Assembly (NCBI GenBank): GCA_964562385.1
Contig: CAZLTD010000010.1
Location: forward strand, 1 to 64,000
Direction: 5' to 3'
DNA length: 64,000 nt
From: Desulfobacula sp964562385
Lineage (GTDB): Bacteria > Desulfobacterota > Desulfobacteria > Desulfobacterales > Desulfobacteraceae
Made by a program: the position numbers and the translations under genes. The notes below the pieces were generated by a model. The model made no database searches. It was not told the DNA's origin and was given only the letters and a program-made list of their open reading frames with translations. This document shows positions 25,524 through 33,507 of the stretch, one piece after another. The stretch's first letter is position 1. The number at the start of each line of letters is the position of its first letter.

Positions 25524-26171
25524 GTGAAAACAAACCATCCCTCATTCATGAACACAGGCAAATGTATTCTTATTATCATCAGCCTTGTTTTCCTTATTTC
25601 AGGCTGTGCCACCCTGAAAAAAGAGGACTGTCTGACCGCAGACTGGTTCCAGATCGGCTTTGAAGACGGCGCCAGGGGGCTGCCGGCAGACCGCATCGGC
25701 AAACACCGGAAGGCGTGTTCCAAACATGACGTGACACCCAACCTTTCTGCATATCTTGACGGAAGAGACCAGGGGCTGACACAATACTGCACACCCCACA
25801 ACGGTTACCGCCGGGGTCTTACCGGCAAGTCCTACAAAGGCCTTTGCCGGAAAGATCTTGAAGGCCCCTTTTTAGATGCCTACAACAAAGGCCGGGATGT
25901 TTATTATTTTAAACAGGATATTTCAAGACAAGAAAGAAAGCTTAAAAACATAGAAGATCAACTGGCGCAGGTGGATGAGCAGATAACCCAAAAAGAGCTG
26001 GCACTGGGCAAGGGCTGTGCGGATCCAAAGCTGTGCAGGCGAATCCTGGACGAGATCCGGGGCCTTGATGATGAAAAAAACAGGCTGCTTTTTGATATTG
26101 ACGACAAACAGGACCTGATCAGGGACATGAAGCTGACCCTGTCAGATATGATGAACCAAAACAGATATTGA
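25524..26171 (+). CDS. DUF2799-family lipoprotein
   Basis: Lipoprotein of about 215 residues. The signal ends in the lipobox LISGC. The mature N-terminal half has the DUF2799 pattern: DCLTADWFQIGFEDGARG, HRKACSKH, YLDGRDQGLTQYC and GLTGKSYKGLC. The C-terminal third is a charged coiled coil with an extra Cys pair (KGCADPKLC). GTG at 25524 is proposed as start because AGGAG lies upstream and a normal signal peptide results. An ATG at 25458 (with AGGA) would add 22 residues, and an ATG at 25548 also keeps the signal. Function of the family is unknown. Confidence 0.75.
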   Translation: MKTNHPSFMNTGKCILIIISLVFLISGCATLKKEDCLTADWFQIGFEDGARGLPADRIGKHRKACSKHDVTPNLSAYLDGRDQGLTQYCTPHNGYRRGLTGKSYKGLCRKDLEGPFLDAYNKGRDVYYFKQDISRQERKLKNIEDQLAQVDEQITQKELALGKGCADPKLCRRILDEIRGLDDEKNRLLFDIDDKQDLIRDMKLTLSDMMNQNRY

Positions 26172-26187
26172 TCCGTAAATATAAGAA

Positions 26188-26230
26188 ATCCCTTCAAAGG
26201 CAATGCAATGCCTTTGAAGGGATCTTTTTT
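26188..26230 (+). terminator. Rho-independent terminator of the 22.3-26.2 kb operon
   Basis: ATCCCTTCAAAGGCA and TGCCTTTGAAGGGAT form a perfect 15-pair stem around a six-base loop, followed by CTTTTTT. It lies 17 bases after the lipoprotein stop and may also stop transcripts of the convergent porin gene. Confidence 0.92.
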
Positions 26231-26256
26231 AATCTGCTATCGGATGACAAAAATGT

Positions 26257-27294
26257 CTAGAAATTAATCTGCCATTTAACACCATAATAGGTTGTCTCTT
26301 TATCACCGGTTTCCATACCATCGATCCTGCCGATCTCTGGGACAAAAAAGACACCCGGCGCCAGGGTCACGGTTGCATTCAGGTAATAGGCTTCTTCGGT
26401 GTCGTCAGAGGCAGCCTCGTCAAGGTCGGTTTTAACATATCCGAAACCACTCTCAAATGTCAGCATATCGTTGAACACGTATCCCGCGACCAGGCCATAT
26501 CCCATACAGTCATTATCAAGAACACGGGTTCCTGAAATAACAGCATACCCGTCATCACCGCTGTTATCGCCATCAACTGAAATGGCAATAAGGTTACCGG
26601 CATTTTCACCCACAAAGACAGTACCGTTCAGATACGCTCTTCCGAAATTAAATTTGGCGCCTGCTGCCACGACATATGAGTCAACACTATAGGTAACACC
26701 GGCATTAACCAGATCGTATGAGTTATAGCCGGCACCGAATTCAAAAGTCATTGAATTAAGGGAATAGCTGTAAAAGGCCTCAATGGCAGGCAAACCGGTT
26801 TCAGTTGTATAGCCTGTGCCCAGATCATTGGAATCTGTTTCAACCGCTGCAATCTGGAAGTCACCGAATGTCAGCCTCAGCATGGGTGTTCTGCCCGAAT
26901 CAACAACGCCCTGATTGTTCAGGTTGCTGTCTGAGTCCCAAACCTGGTTGGAGTAACCCCAGCTCAATGGCCCATCTGTCTGGCCCACCAAAAATTTGCC
27001 GGCCCCGAAATCCCATTCACCGTAAATGTGACGCAGGTTGACGCCCCCGCCGGATGTCCCGTATTCAAACATCCCGGTCAGGTCGTCTCTGACATTGACC
27101 TTTGCGCCGATGCGGGAATTTCCCTGAAGGGCTGTGCTGTAGTTATCCGTATCTTCAGCTGCAAAATTATCTACATTGGTCTGGAAAGTTGACACCCTGG
27201 CAGAGCCGTAGAAACTCCAGTCTGCTGCAAATGCCGGCATGGCAAAAACCATAAAAGCGGCGGCCGTACTTAAAAAAACTGCAATCATTCTCAT
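26257..27294 (-). CDS. Outer-membrane beta-barrel porin-like protein (copy 2)
   Basis: Paralogue of the protein at 4463-5497, with nearly the same length (345 residues) and the same segment order. A signal peptide ends AFAA (about residue 24), and the C-terminus is the Bam-recognised KWQINF. Differences cluster in short stretches after residue 30 and around 100-150, where extracellular loops would be expected. This suggests the two barrels differ in ligand or phage exposure. The gene has its own promoter and no operon partner. The ligand is unknown. Confidence 0.8.
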   Translation of the reverse strand: MRMIAVFLSTAAAFMVFAMPAFAADWSFYGSARVSTFQTNVDNFAAEDTDNYSTALQGNSRIGAKVNVRDDLTGMFEYGTSGGGVNLRHIYGEWDFGAGKFLVGQTDGPLSWGYSNQVWDSDSNLNNQGVVDSGRTPMLRLTFGDFQIAAVETDSNDLGTGYTTETGLPAIEAFYSYSLNSMTFEFGAGYNSYDLVNAGVTYSVDSYVVAAGAKFNFGRAYLNGTVFVGENAGNLIAISVDGDNSGDDGYAVISGTRVLDNDCMGYGLVAGYVFNDMLTFESGFGYVKTDLDEAASDDTEEAYYLNATVTLAPGVFFVPEIGRIDGMETGDKETTYYGVKWQINF

Positions 27295-27370
27295 CTTTAT
27301 TTTTCCTTTTAAAAAATATTTTTTTGAAAATTTGAACCCAAGAAAGACCTTGGTTATCAGAACAGTGCGT

Positions 27371-27399
27371 ACAATATCGACTGTCTAAAATCCTGTCAA
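27371..27399 (-). promoter_or_regulatory. Sigma70-type promoter of porin copy 2
   Basis: On the minus strand TTGACA (27399-27394) and TATTGT (27376-27371) are separated by exactly 17 bases, about 80 bases before the porin start. The position is the same as at porin copy 1. Confidence 0.65.
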
Positions 27400-27574
27400 G
27401 CTGAAACTACTTTTTTTGCCCATGACAGCACTGATTTTGGTGGTCTGTCACAAGTTCTGCAAATTTGTTGTTCACCTTGCTTTCCGGGCATTTTTTCATT
27501 TTCAATATTTGCGTGAACCCTGGTGTTAAACCAACAGATATAATAGTTGCCGATATCTCGGGAGTAATCCGTTT

Positions 27575-29156
27575 TTATGACCACTTATTTTCCGATCTTA
27601 AAGCCGTAAAGGTCCAAAATGCAGCAAGCGCATCTACCGCACCAAATAGTATTAGCGTGGCGGGTGCTAACCCAAACAGGGAAAACCCTGTGAAAAAAAA
27701 TAGAACCACAGCCCGCCCATAAACAGTTGCACGTAAAAATGGGATTAATTCGTTCCTTGATGCCTGAAAATAATAAAAACCCAGAACCAGAACCAACGTA
27801 CCAACCACCCGGATCCAGACCTCATTGGTTCCCGGGATGCCAAACATTCCCAATAGAACGTTTGGTACCAATACCAGGATTGCGCCAAGACCAAACAGGT
27901 ATAATGAAAACAGATAAACGATTCCAGATAAGCGGTTGTCGAGTAAACGTGCACCTCACAGTGCACGCTCCTCACAGAAGCTCGCCTGCGGATTTCCCGC
28001 ACGAGCCTCTTCAACTATTGGTTTACAGTACAGAGTATGACTTCATCCGACTATACGGTATACGAAGTCTTGGTATCTGTATTGGAAAAGTAGTTTTAAT
28101 TCTTTCAAACGTTTCCCAGGGCACATAACCTTTCTGGCTTCGGCTGGACAGCATTTTATGCCAGTAGTTTATTACGAATCGATAAATTCTTTTCAGGGAA
28201 TCGATATTACCTCCCATGCCATAATAAGCATAATGCCCCCGAAGAATCTGATTAATTTCAGTGATCTGTTCCTTCAATGAGTAATGTCGGATTATTCGCA
28301 TTGTCTCAGTCAGGGACGCTATGGAACGTCTTAGACGACTCTTTTCGGTCTTCCTGCCAACCATAAAGTTTCCTCTTTTATTCCGTTTACAAAAATGGGT
28401 AAAACCCAGAAAAGAGACTGTCTGCATTTTACGCTTGTATTTCTTTGCATCTCTTTGGGCAAACCGACCAAATTCTACCAATTTCGTCTTGGACGGCTGT
28501 ATCTCAAGAGAAAACTTTGCCAGTCTTTTTACCAGTACCCTTTGGAATTTCAGGGCATCTTTACGATGTTGAAAGCATACTACAAAATCGTCCAGATACC
28601 TTACCAAATATGCCTCTCCGTTGAGTTTTGGTTTGACCGCCTTCTCAAACCAGAGATCCAGTACATAATGCAAATAGATATTACTCAAAATCACACTGAT
28701 TGAGCCACCCTGGGGTGTACCCAGAAGGCTTTTATTAATCCTGCCATCTTCAAGGACGCCTGCTTTAAGCCAACTTCTTATCAGCTTTAGTATCCTCCCG
28801 CGTTCACACAGAGTCCTTTGATAACATGCTGCAGGTGAAAACCCCGGAAGTGCCTTACTATCCTCACCAAATCGAATAGTCTGATTCCGCCTTCCCCATC
28901 GGACAATTGAGTCGGCCACTTCAAATTTTATGAGATTTCGGGGCTACATCTCCTTTCACTTTGGTTACGGCCTGTTACCTCCCTGTCTATGCTTTACGAT
29001 GCTTGTTCCCGTTTATCTCGTCAATCAACTCCTTTGAGATTCATCAGTCCGCCCACCGCACAAGACTCGGTTCCTGGTTGTTGGTTAAACTTTGCCAGTA
29101 TGGCTTTTACATTCCATATTACTCTGTGCGCCTCGCGGCGCACTATCCGTCTTCAT
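27575..29156 (-). CDS. Small multi-spanning membrane protein gene split by a group II intron
   Basis: Exon 1 is 29156-29144 (ATGAAGACGGATA) and exon 2 is 27942-27575. Joined, they give 381 bases and a 126-residue protein starting MKTDIDNRLSGIVYLF, with four hydrophobic helices including LVPNVLLGMFGIPGTNEVWIRV and LRATVYGRAVVLFFFTGFSLFG. Exon 2 alone has no start codon, whereas splicing at the intron ends gives a complete frame. I do not recognise a named family; it looks like a small conserved inner-membrane protein. No clear ribosome site precedes the ATG. If the intron cannot splice, the gene is dead. Confidence 0.65.
27943..29143 (-). mobile_element. Group II intron, 1201 nt, with internally deleted maturase
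   Basis: The 5' end is GTGCG (29143-29139), the universal group II start, and the 3' end is TTTAC (27947-27943), fitting the AY rule. Domain V is a 33-base hairpin at 27977-28009 (GAGGCTCGTGCGG, GAAA-type loop, partner arm). Domain VI pairs GTGCAC with GTGCAC just before the end. Full-length introns of this type are nearer 1.8-2 kb. Here the maturase lacks its N-terminal half, so splicing or movement would need a protein from elsewhere. It lies in the sense orientation of its host gene. Confidence 0.82.
28023..28793 (-). pseudogene. Group II intron reverse transcriptase/maturase, N-terminal half deleted
   Basis: The frame starts abruptly at about KLIRSWLKAGVLEDG, after intron RNA sequence ending near GAACGCGGGAG. 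It keeps RT motif 4 (LLGTPQGGSISVILSNIYLH), the catalytic box YLVRYLDDFVV and the maturase X region (RRSIASLTETMRIIRHYS through ILRGHYAYYG). RT domains 0-3 are missing. The open frame continues upstream to 28919, but that part is intron RNA and not protein. There is no HNH endonuclease domain. Confidence 0.8.
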
Positions 29157-29207
29157 TTGGTTTGTTTGAACTTTTTAACACCGAATTGTTCGATCATATT
29201 TCCGTAG

Positions 29208-29325
29208 AAGCCCCATTTCAGGGTCAAAATGGGGCTGGTAAGAGCTGTTTTTGAGGATTTTTACAAATATTTATTTTATTTACAGCGACTTGCAAGAATT
29301 TACCTGATCCGATCCCATTTGCCAT
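29208..29325. repeat. MITE-like repeat, copy B
   Basis: Second copy of the element at 21713-21835. AGCCCCATTT pairs with AAAATGGGGCT, followed by AAGAGCTGTTTTTGAGG, an AT-rich stretch, TTGCAAGAATTTACCTG and the box GATCCGATCCCATTT. It lies about 50 bases upstream of the split membrane-protein gene. Confidence 0.6.
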
Positions 29326-29465
29326 TCGGCAGATGAAAAAATGGTATCATAACTTGACTTTGAGGTCTAAATTTACTTAAAATTAGAGATCTCGTCTGTT
29401 CTGAAAAATGCAGTGCCCATCCTCTGAGAATTTATTTTTTTATCTACCATTTTAGGGATAACATT

Positions 29466-30422
29466 ATGAATTATTTAATTGGAATAATAAGATATTGGTT
29501 TCCTATGATTATTATTTTCATTTTATGGGGAACTGCTGGCCCGGTTCAAGGATTTGACGTCCGGTTGGGAACCTCTCAATCAGATGGTTTCTCTCAATTC
29601 ACAGGGCGGGCTCTGGAACGGATTTTTGATCGTCACGACCAGAATTTGACCCTGACTGCCGTATCAGCACCAGACGACATTCATAACTTGACAAACCTTC
29701 AGCACGGTGCTCTGGACATCGCCCTGGTCGACTCCCGAATGTTTTATGATGCCATCTCAAAATCAGGGCATTTTCAATTTATGGGCATTGACTATAACAG
29801 CCTCCGGATTCTTTTGCCCTTTTACAATGTACCTATCACCCTGGTTGTCAATAAAAATGCCGGCATCACTGATCTTGAAAGCCTTAGGAACAAAAGGTTC
29901 AATGCCGGGGCAGCTTTATCTGCTCAGAATTTGTGCGTGGAAACTATTATGACGGCTAAAAACTGGTCAAAAAAAGACTTCAGTCTGCTCACCCAGATAT
30001 CGGGGAGCCATTCCGAGGATACCATGGCATTCTGCCATGGAACCGTGGATGCCATGGTCCATATCGGTGTCCATCCGGATTCCTCCTTGCAGCAGTTGCT
30101 AAAATTGTGCAATGCAGATCTTGTCAATATGGCAGACAAAGATATCAGCCGTATGATAGACAAGCATCCGGCATTTCTCAGAATGGAAATTGCCGCCAAT
30201 ATCTATCCCGGCATCTCACAAAAAATTATTTCCTTCGGCACCCAGATGCTGCTGGTCACAACCCGGGATTTAGACACTGAAACAGCGCAAAATGTTATAA
30301 ATATTATCCTAAACAATGCAGATGCTCTTGCGAATGCCCACCCGTCGCTGAGGCCGCTGAAGCAAACAAAAATTCAACTTTTGAATGGACACAGAGATTC
30401 GGTCCTCTATTTTCCCAGATAA
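29466..30422 (+). CDS. TAXI-family solute-binding protein (orphan)
   Basis: Periplasmic binding protein of 318 residues, TAXI group of TRAP-transporter receptors. After a signal peptide (to about VQGF, residue 30) it has the family features VRLGTSQSDGFSQFTGRALERIF, then LDIALVDSRMFYDAI, ITDLESLRNKRFNAGAALSAQN and a C-terminal ANIYPGISQKIISFGTQMLLVT. TAXI proteins bind amino acids or dicarboxylates for the TRAP membrane subunits, but no TRAP permease gene is adjacent. It may serve a transporter elsewhere or act as a sensor. AGGGA lies seven bases before the ATG. Confidence 0.82.
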   Translation: MNYLIGIIRYWFPMIIIFILWGTAGPVQGFDVRLGTSQSDGFSQFTGRALERIFDRHDQNLTLTAVSAPDDIHNLTNLQHGALDIALVDSRMFYDAISKSGHFQFMGIDYNSLRILLPFYNVPITLVVNKNAGITDLESLRNKRFNAGAALSAQNLCVETIMTAKNWSKKDFSLLTQISGSHSEDTMAFCHGTVDAMVHIGVHPDSSLQQLLKLCNADLVNMADKDISRMIDKHPAFLRMEIAANIYPGISQKIISFGTQMLLVTTRDLDTETAQNVINIILNNADALANAHPSLRPLKQTKIQLLNGHRDSVLYFPR

Positions 30423-30609
30423 CTATGGCAGTTATCTAAGAAGTCACTGGAAGGGTCACGGCACAGGGTCTTGAGTTATCCTTTTGTAGAGTAAAACTCT
30501 TATTTTTCAAAATCTGTCCTCCCTAAAGCCTCGTATTCTGATGACTCTCTTTATAAATTGCTAAATCATAACAAGTAAATGTGTGGTTCTGTATATCTCC
30601 CAAAATATT

Positions 30610-30691
30610 GTTATCCGTATTTTGCTAACTGGATAACACATGATATGAATATTATCCCAATATGATATCGCTTATTATCCAAACTGGATAA
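30610..30691. promoter_or_regulatory. Cluster of TTATCC/GGATAA operator-like boxes
   Basis: Five TATCC-type half sites occur in 82 bases: GTTATCC (30610), GGATAAC (30631), ATTATCC (30651), ATTATCC (30674) and GGATAAC (30686). The last two form a perfect palindrome, TTATCCAAACTGGATAA (30675-30691). Such arrays usually bind an XRE-type repressor, and HipB recognises TATCC/GGATA with a different spacing. No regulator gene is adjacent, and the 30423-31351 spacer shows no open frame of note. Confidence 0.45.
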
Positions 30692-31039
30692 CGCAATATC
30701 CGGGTAAAAAGATCGCCTATCCTTCGAACACCTTTCCCGCCCCCTGCACAATAGGTGAAAACCCCTAGTTTTCCATCTTTTTTGCCCTTTTTTTCATTTT
30801 TCTGCATTTATCTGCTCCGTTTCAGGCCGTTTGCGGTAAATTATTACAGCATCACGTCCCTTACTAGCATATAAACCAAAATCATTTCGTGGGATTTCCA
30901 GGTAAAATAAGGCCTGATTATTTTCGGCAAACTAATTTGCCTGGTGGGTGAAAGTACGTTGGATTTTTTCAATGGAGATATGAACTGTCTTGATTTTTTT
31001 CCCGGCCTGGCTCAAATGAGTATTGACTTTGACGTTGCA

Positions 31040-31138
31040 AAAGCAAAGAAGGTTCCAGGTCCAAGGTATCCAGGGCTGACGCTGTAGTCGTCTACCGCAA
31101 AGCCCTGGTAACGAGGGAGATGGGATCTTCTTTGCTTT
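31040..31138. repeat. Palindromic dispersed element (copy 2 of the GGT..TGCAAG family)
   Basis: The outer arms AAAGCAAAGAAG and CTTCTTTGCTTT are perfect inverted repeats. The core reads GGTCCAAGG, CAGGGCTGACGCTGTAGTC, GTCTACCGCAAAGCCCTGG, TAACGAGGGAGATGGG, matching the copies at 21061-21158 (opposite strand) and 52545-52648. The arms differ in sequence from the other copies but keep pairing. Confidence 0.7.
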
Positions 31139-31351
31139 CCCTTGTGGTAAAAATCATGATAAGGTGATGATCATTTTAAGATGTCTTTATGGGTAAGATT
31201 CTCTAATCATAACGAAAATAACCGAATCAATTGACTGCGAAGCTTTTTCTTTCCTGTTGTCATAATTTTTATGCAACGTTAAAGTTGACTTTATCTGCCT
31301 TTAAATCTATATGCAAAACTCAGTGTTACTAAAATGGATAAGGAAAAAACA

Positions 31352-32419
31352 ATGTCATGGCTTAAAGGATGCCTCCTGGTTCTCTTTATATTGGCTGCTG
31401 TATCAGTGCAGGCCCGGGAAAATAAGGACACCCCAACTGGCGGCGAAAAGAAACAATCCCCCTTTTTCATAACGCCGCTTGTGAGCAGCGACCCCAAGGT
31501 GTCGACATCCGGCGGTGTTCTGGCCGGTTACATCCATCAGTTTGATGAAAAATCGCCCCCCTCCCTGTTCGGTGTGACCGGGGCTTACAGCACCACTGAC
31601 TCCTGGTATACAGGGGTGTTTGGAAAAACCTATTTCGGCCGGGATAACCACCGGTTGACAACGGTATTGGCCATGGGGGAGATCCGAAATGACTACTCCG
31701 ATTTCCTGGGATCCGGGCAGGATGTCCAGACAACAGACGATCTGACCATGTTTGGCCTGCGATATGTCTTCAGGGTCTTTGACCGCTGGTATATCGGGCC
31801 CCAGTTTATCTCAACCAACTATGCCATATCCGGGGATAATCTGCTTTCCGGGGATATTCTCGATGAGGTCGGCCTTGTGGGTTTTAAATCAAACGGGATC
31901 GGCCTGATTGCCCTGTACGACTCCCGGGACAACCAGTATTCACCATCAGCAGGCCAGTTTTTCCAGGTATTTAATACCGCCTATAGTGAGGACCTTGGCG
32001 GGGATGTCTCCTTTGAAGCCTATACCGCCGATTACAGGCATTATCTGTCCCATGGCAGGGGCGGCCATGTCCTGGCGCTGCATGCCAAGGGCCGGTGGAC
32101 AAACAATGCACCGTCAAGCGGGTATTCATCCGTGGATGTCCGCGGCTATACAAAGGGGCAGTATCTGGCGCCCCATATGACGCTGGTTGAGTTTGACGAG
32201 CGGTTTGCATTGACAGAAAAATTTGGGCTCACGGCTTTTGCCGGTCTGGCCGTTCTTTACGGCCACGGCTCATCTGACGGGAGTGACAGCTTATTCCCGG
32301 CAGGCGGGGCCGGGATCTATCACCAGTTAAATGATAACAAAATGGTGGTCCGTGCCGATTTTGCTTTTGGGAAAGAGGGCAATTACGGGTTCTATTTGAA
32401 ATTCGGCCAGCCGTTTTAA
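31352..32419 (+). CDS. Outer-membrane surface-antigen (D15/BamA-barrel) family protein without POTRA
   Basis: Secreted 355-residue protein predicted to be a 16-strand-type outer-membrane barrel. A signal peptide ends near VQAR (residue 20). The barrel begins FFITPLVSSDPKVSTSGGVLAGY and contains LIALYDSRDNQYSPSAGQFFQV and DVRGYTKGQYLAPHM, stretches typical of the bacterial surface antigen domain (PF01103 type), and ends in a C-terminal Phe (KFGQPF). POTRA domains are absent, as in stand-alone members whose role is unclear. The ATG at 31352 has AAGGA at good spacing; an ATG 18 bases earlier does not. Confidence 0.8.
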   Translation: MSWLKGCLLVLFILAAVSVQARENKDTPTGGEKKQSPFFITPLVSSDPKVSTSGGVLAGYIHQFDEKSPPSLFGVTGAYSTTDSWYTGVFGKTYFGRDNHRLTTVLAMGEIRNDYSDFLGSGQDVQTTDDLTMFGLRYVFRVFDRWYIGPQFISTNYAISGDNLLSGDILDEVGLVGFKSNGIGLIALYDSRDNQYSPSAGQFFQVFNTAYSEDLGGDVSFEAYTADYRHYLSHGRGGHVLALHAKGRWTNNAPSSGYSSVDVRGYTKGQYLAPHMTLVEFDERFALTEKFGLTAFAGLAVLYGHGSSDGSDSLFPAGGAGIYHQLNDNKMVVRADFAFGKEGNYGFYLKFGQPF

Positions 32420-32449
32420 CGTTCGTAACTTTTAAAAAAGGATTTCCCC

Positions 32450-33478
32450 ATGACCTCACCTCCCTTTGAACAGGGCCCGATCCGGCCGGTGGACGAAGCC
32501 GACAGCCTGCTTGTCCGGACCACTCGGGGCTGCCCCTGGAACCGCTGCACCTTCTGCTCTTTGTATGACAATATGCAGTTTTCCATACGACCGGTGGCGG
32601 ATATTAAAAAAGATATCCTGGCGGCAAAAGAATACTTTGGGGACCACCCCTTTGAGACCTGCTTTTTGCAGGACGGGGACAGCTTTGTCATGAAAACAAA
32701 AGATCTGATCGATGTCCTTTTTACCCTGAAAAAGGCCTTCCCGTCCCTGAAACGGATCAGCTCTTACGGCCGGGCCCAGACCATGGTAAAAAAAAGCCCC
32801 GCTGCCATGAGGGAGATCAGTGATGCCGGGTTGAACAAGCTTTACTGCGGCATGGAATCAGGGTCGCTTGAGGTCTTGAAAAAGGTTAAAAAAGGAATTA
32901 CGCCCGAATCCATCATCAGATCGGCGCACATGGCAAAAACGGCCGGAATGGATGTCACCCAGTTCATTATTTTAGGGCTCGGGGGAACCGAACTGTCCGA
33001 CACCCACGCCCTTGAAACGGCAAGGGTGTTAAATGAAACAAACCCTGACACCATCCGGGTGCTGACCATCGGGGTCAAGCCGGGGTCTGGGCTGGATTCC
33101 CAGATGGAAAACGGGCAATGGTCCCTGCCCTCTGAAACTTCAATGATTGCCGAGCAGCGCCTGCTGGTGGAAAACCTTGAGGGGATCACCAGCCACTATG
33201 CCAACCACCACAGCGTGGACCTGCTCCTTGAAATACGGGGGCAGCTGCCACAGGACAAGGACCATCTTTTGTCCGTCATGGACCGGTTTTTATCGTTGAG
33301 CGAACCGGACCGGATCAATTTTATTTTGGGCAGGCGCCTTGGGTACTATCGAAGAGTGGCGGACATGAAAAACGACCTTCAATACCGGTTTGTGGACAAA
33401 CAGGTTAAAAAAATAAAGGCATCCGGCCAACAGTCGTTTGAAGAGATCTTTCATGATTTGAGGATACAGGTAATTTGA
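32450..33478 (+). CDS. Radical SAM protein with CX4CX2C cluster
   Basis: Radical SAM enzyme of 342 residues. The cluster motif lies near the N-terminus in TTRGCPWNRCTFCSLY. The spacing is CX4CX2C instead of the common CX3CX2C, a variant known in a conserved group of uncharacterised bacterial radical SAM proteins. Further SAM-binding features are GLNKLYCGMESGS and TQFIILGLGG. No extra Cys cluster and no cobalamin domain are seen. AAGGA precedes the ATG, 30 bases after the D15-type gene, so the two are probably one transcript. The reaction is unknown. Confidence 0.82.
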   Translation: MTSPPFEQGPIRPVDEADSLLVRTTRGCPWNRCTFCSLYDNMQFSIRPVADIKKDILAAKEYFGDHPFETCFLQDGDSFVMKTKDLIDVLFTLKKAFPSLKRISSYGRAQTMVKKSPAAMREISDAGLNKLYCGMESGSLEVLKKVKKGITPESIIRSAHMAKTAGMDVTQFIILGLGGTELSDTHALETARVLNETNPDTIRVLTIGVKPGSGLDSQMENGQWSLPSETSMIAEQRLLVENLEGITSHYANHHSVDLLLEIRGQLPQDKDHLLSVMDRFLSLSEPDRINFILGRRLGYYRRVADMKNDLQYRFVDKQVKKIKASGQQSFEEIFHDLRIQVI

Positions 33479-33507
33479 TGAAATAGTCGGGTTGCCTGAT
33501 ATCCAGG

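Noticed and set aside
28800..28919. N-terminal extension of the intron reverse transcriptase frame up to 28919
   Set aside because: The sequence matches no RT domain and contains intron RNA segments; real RT similarity begins only near 28793.
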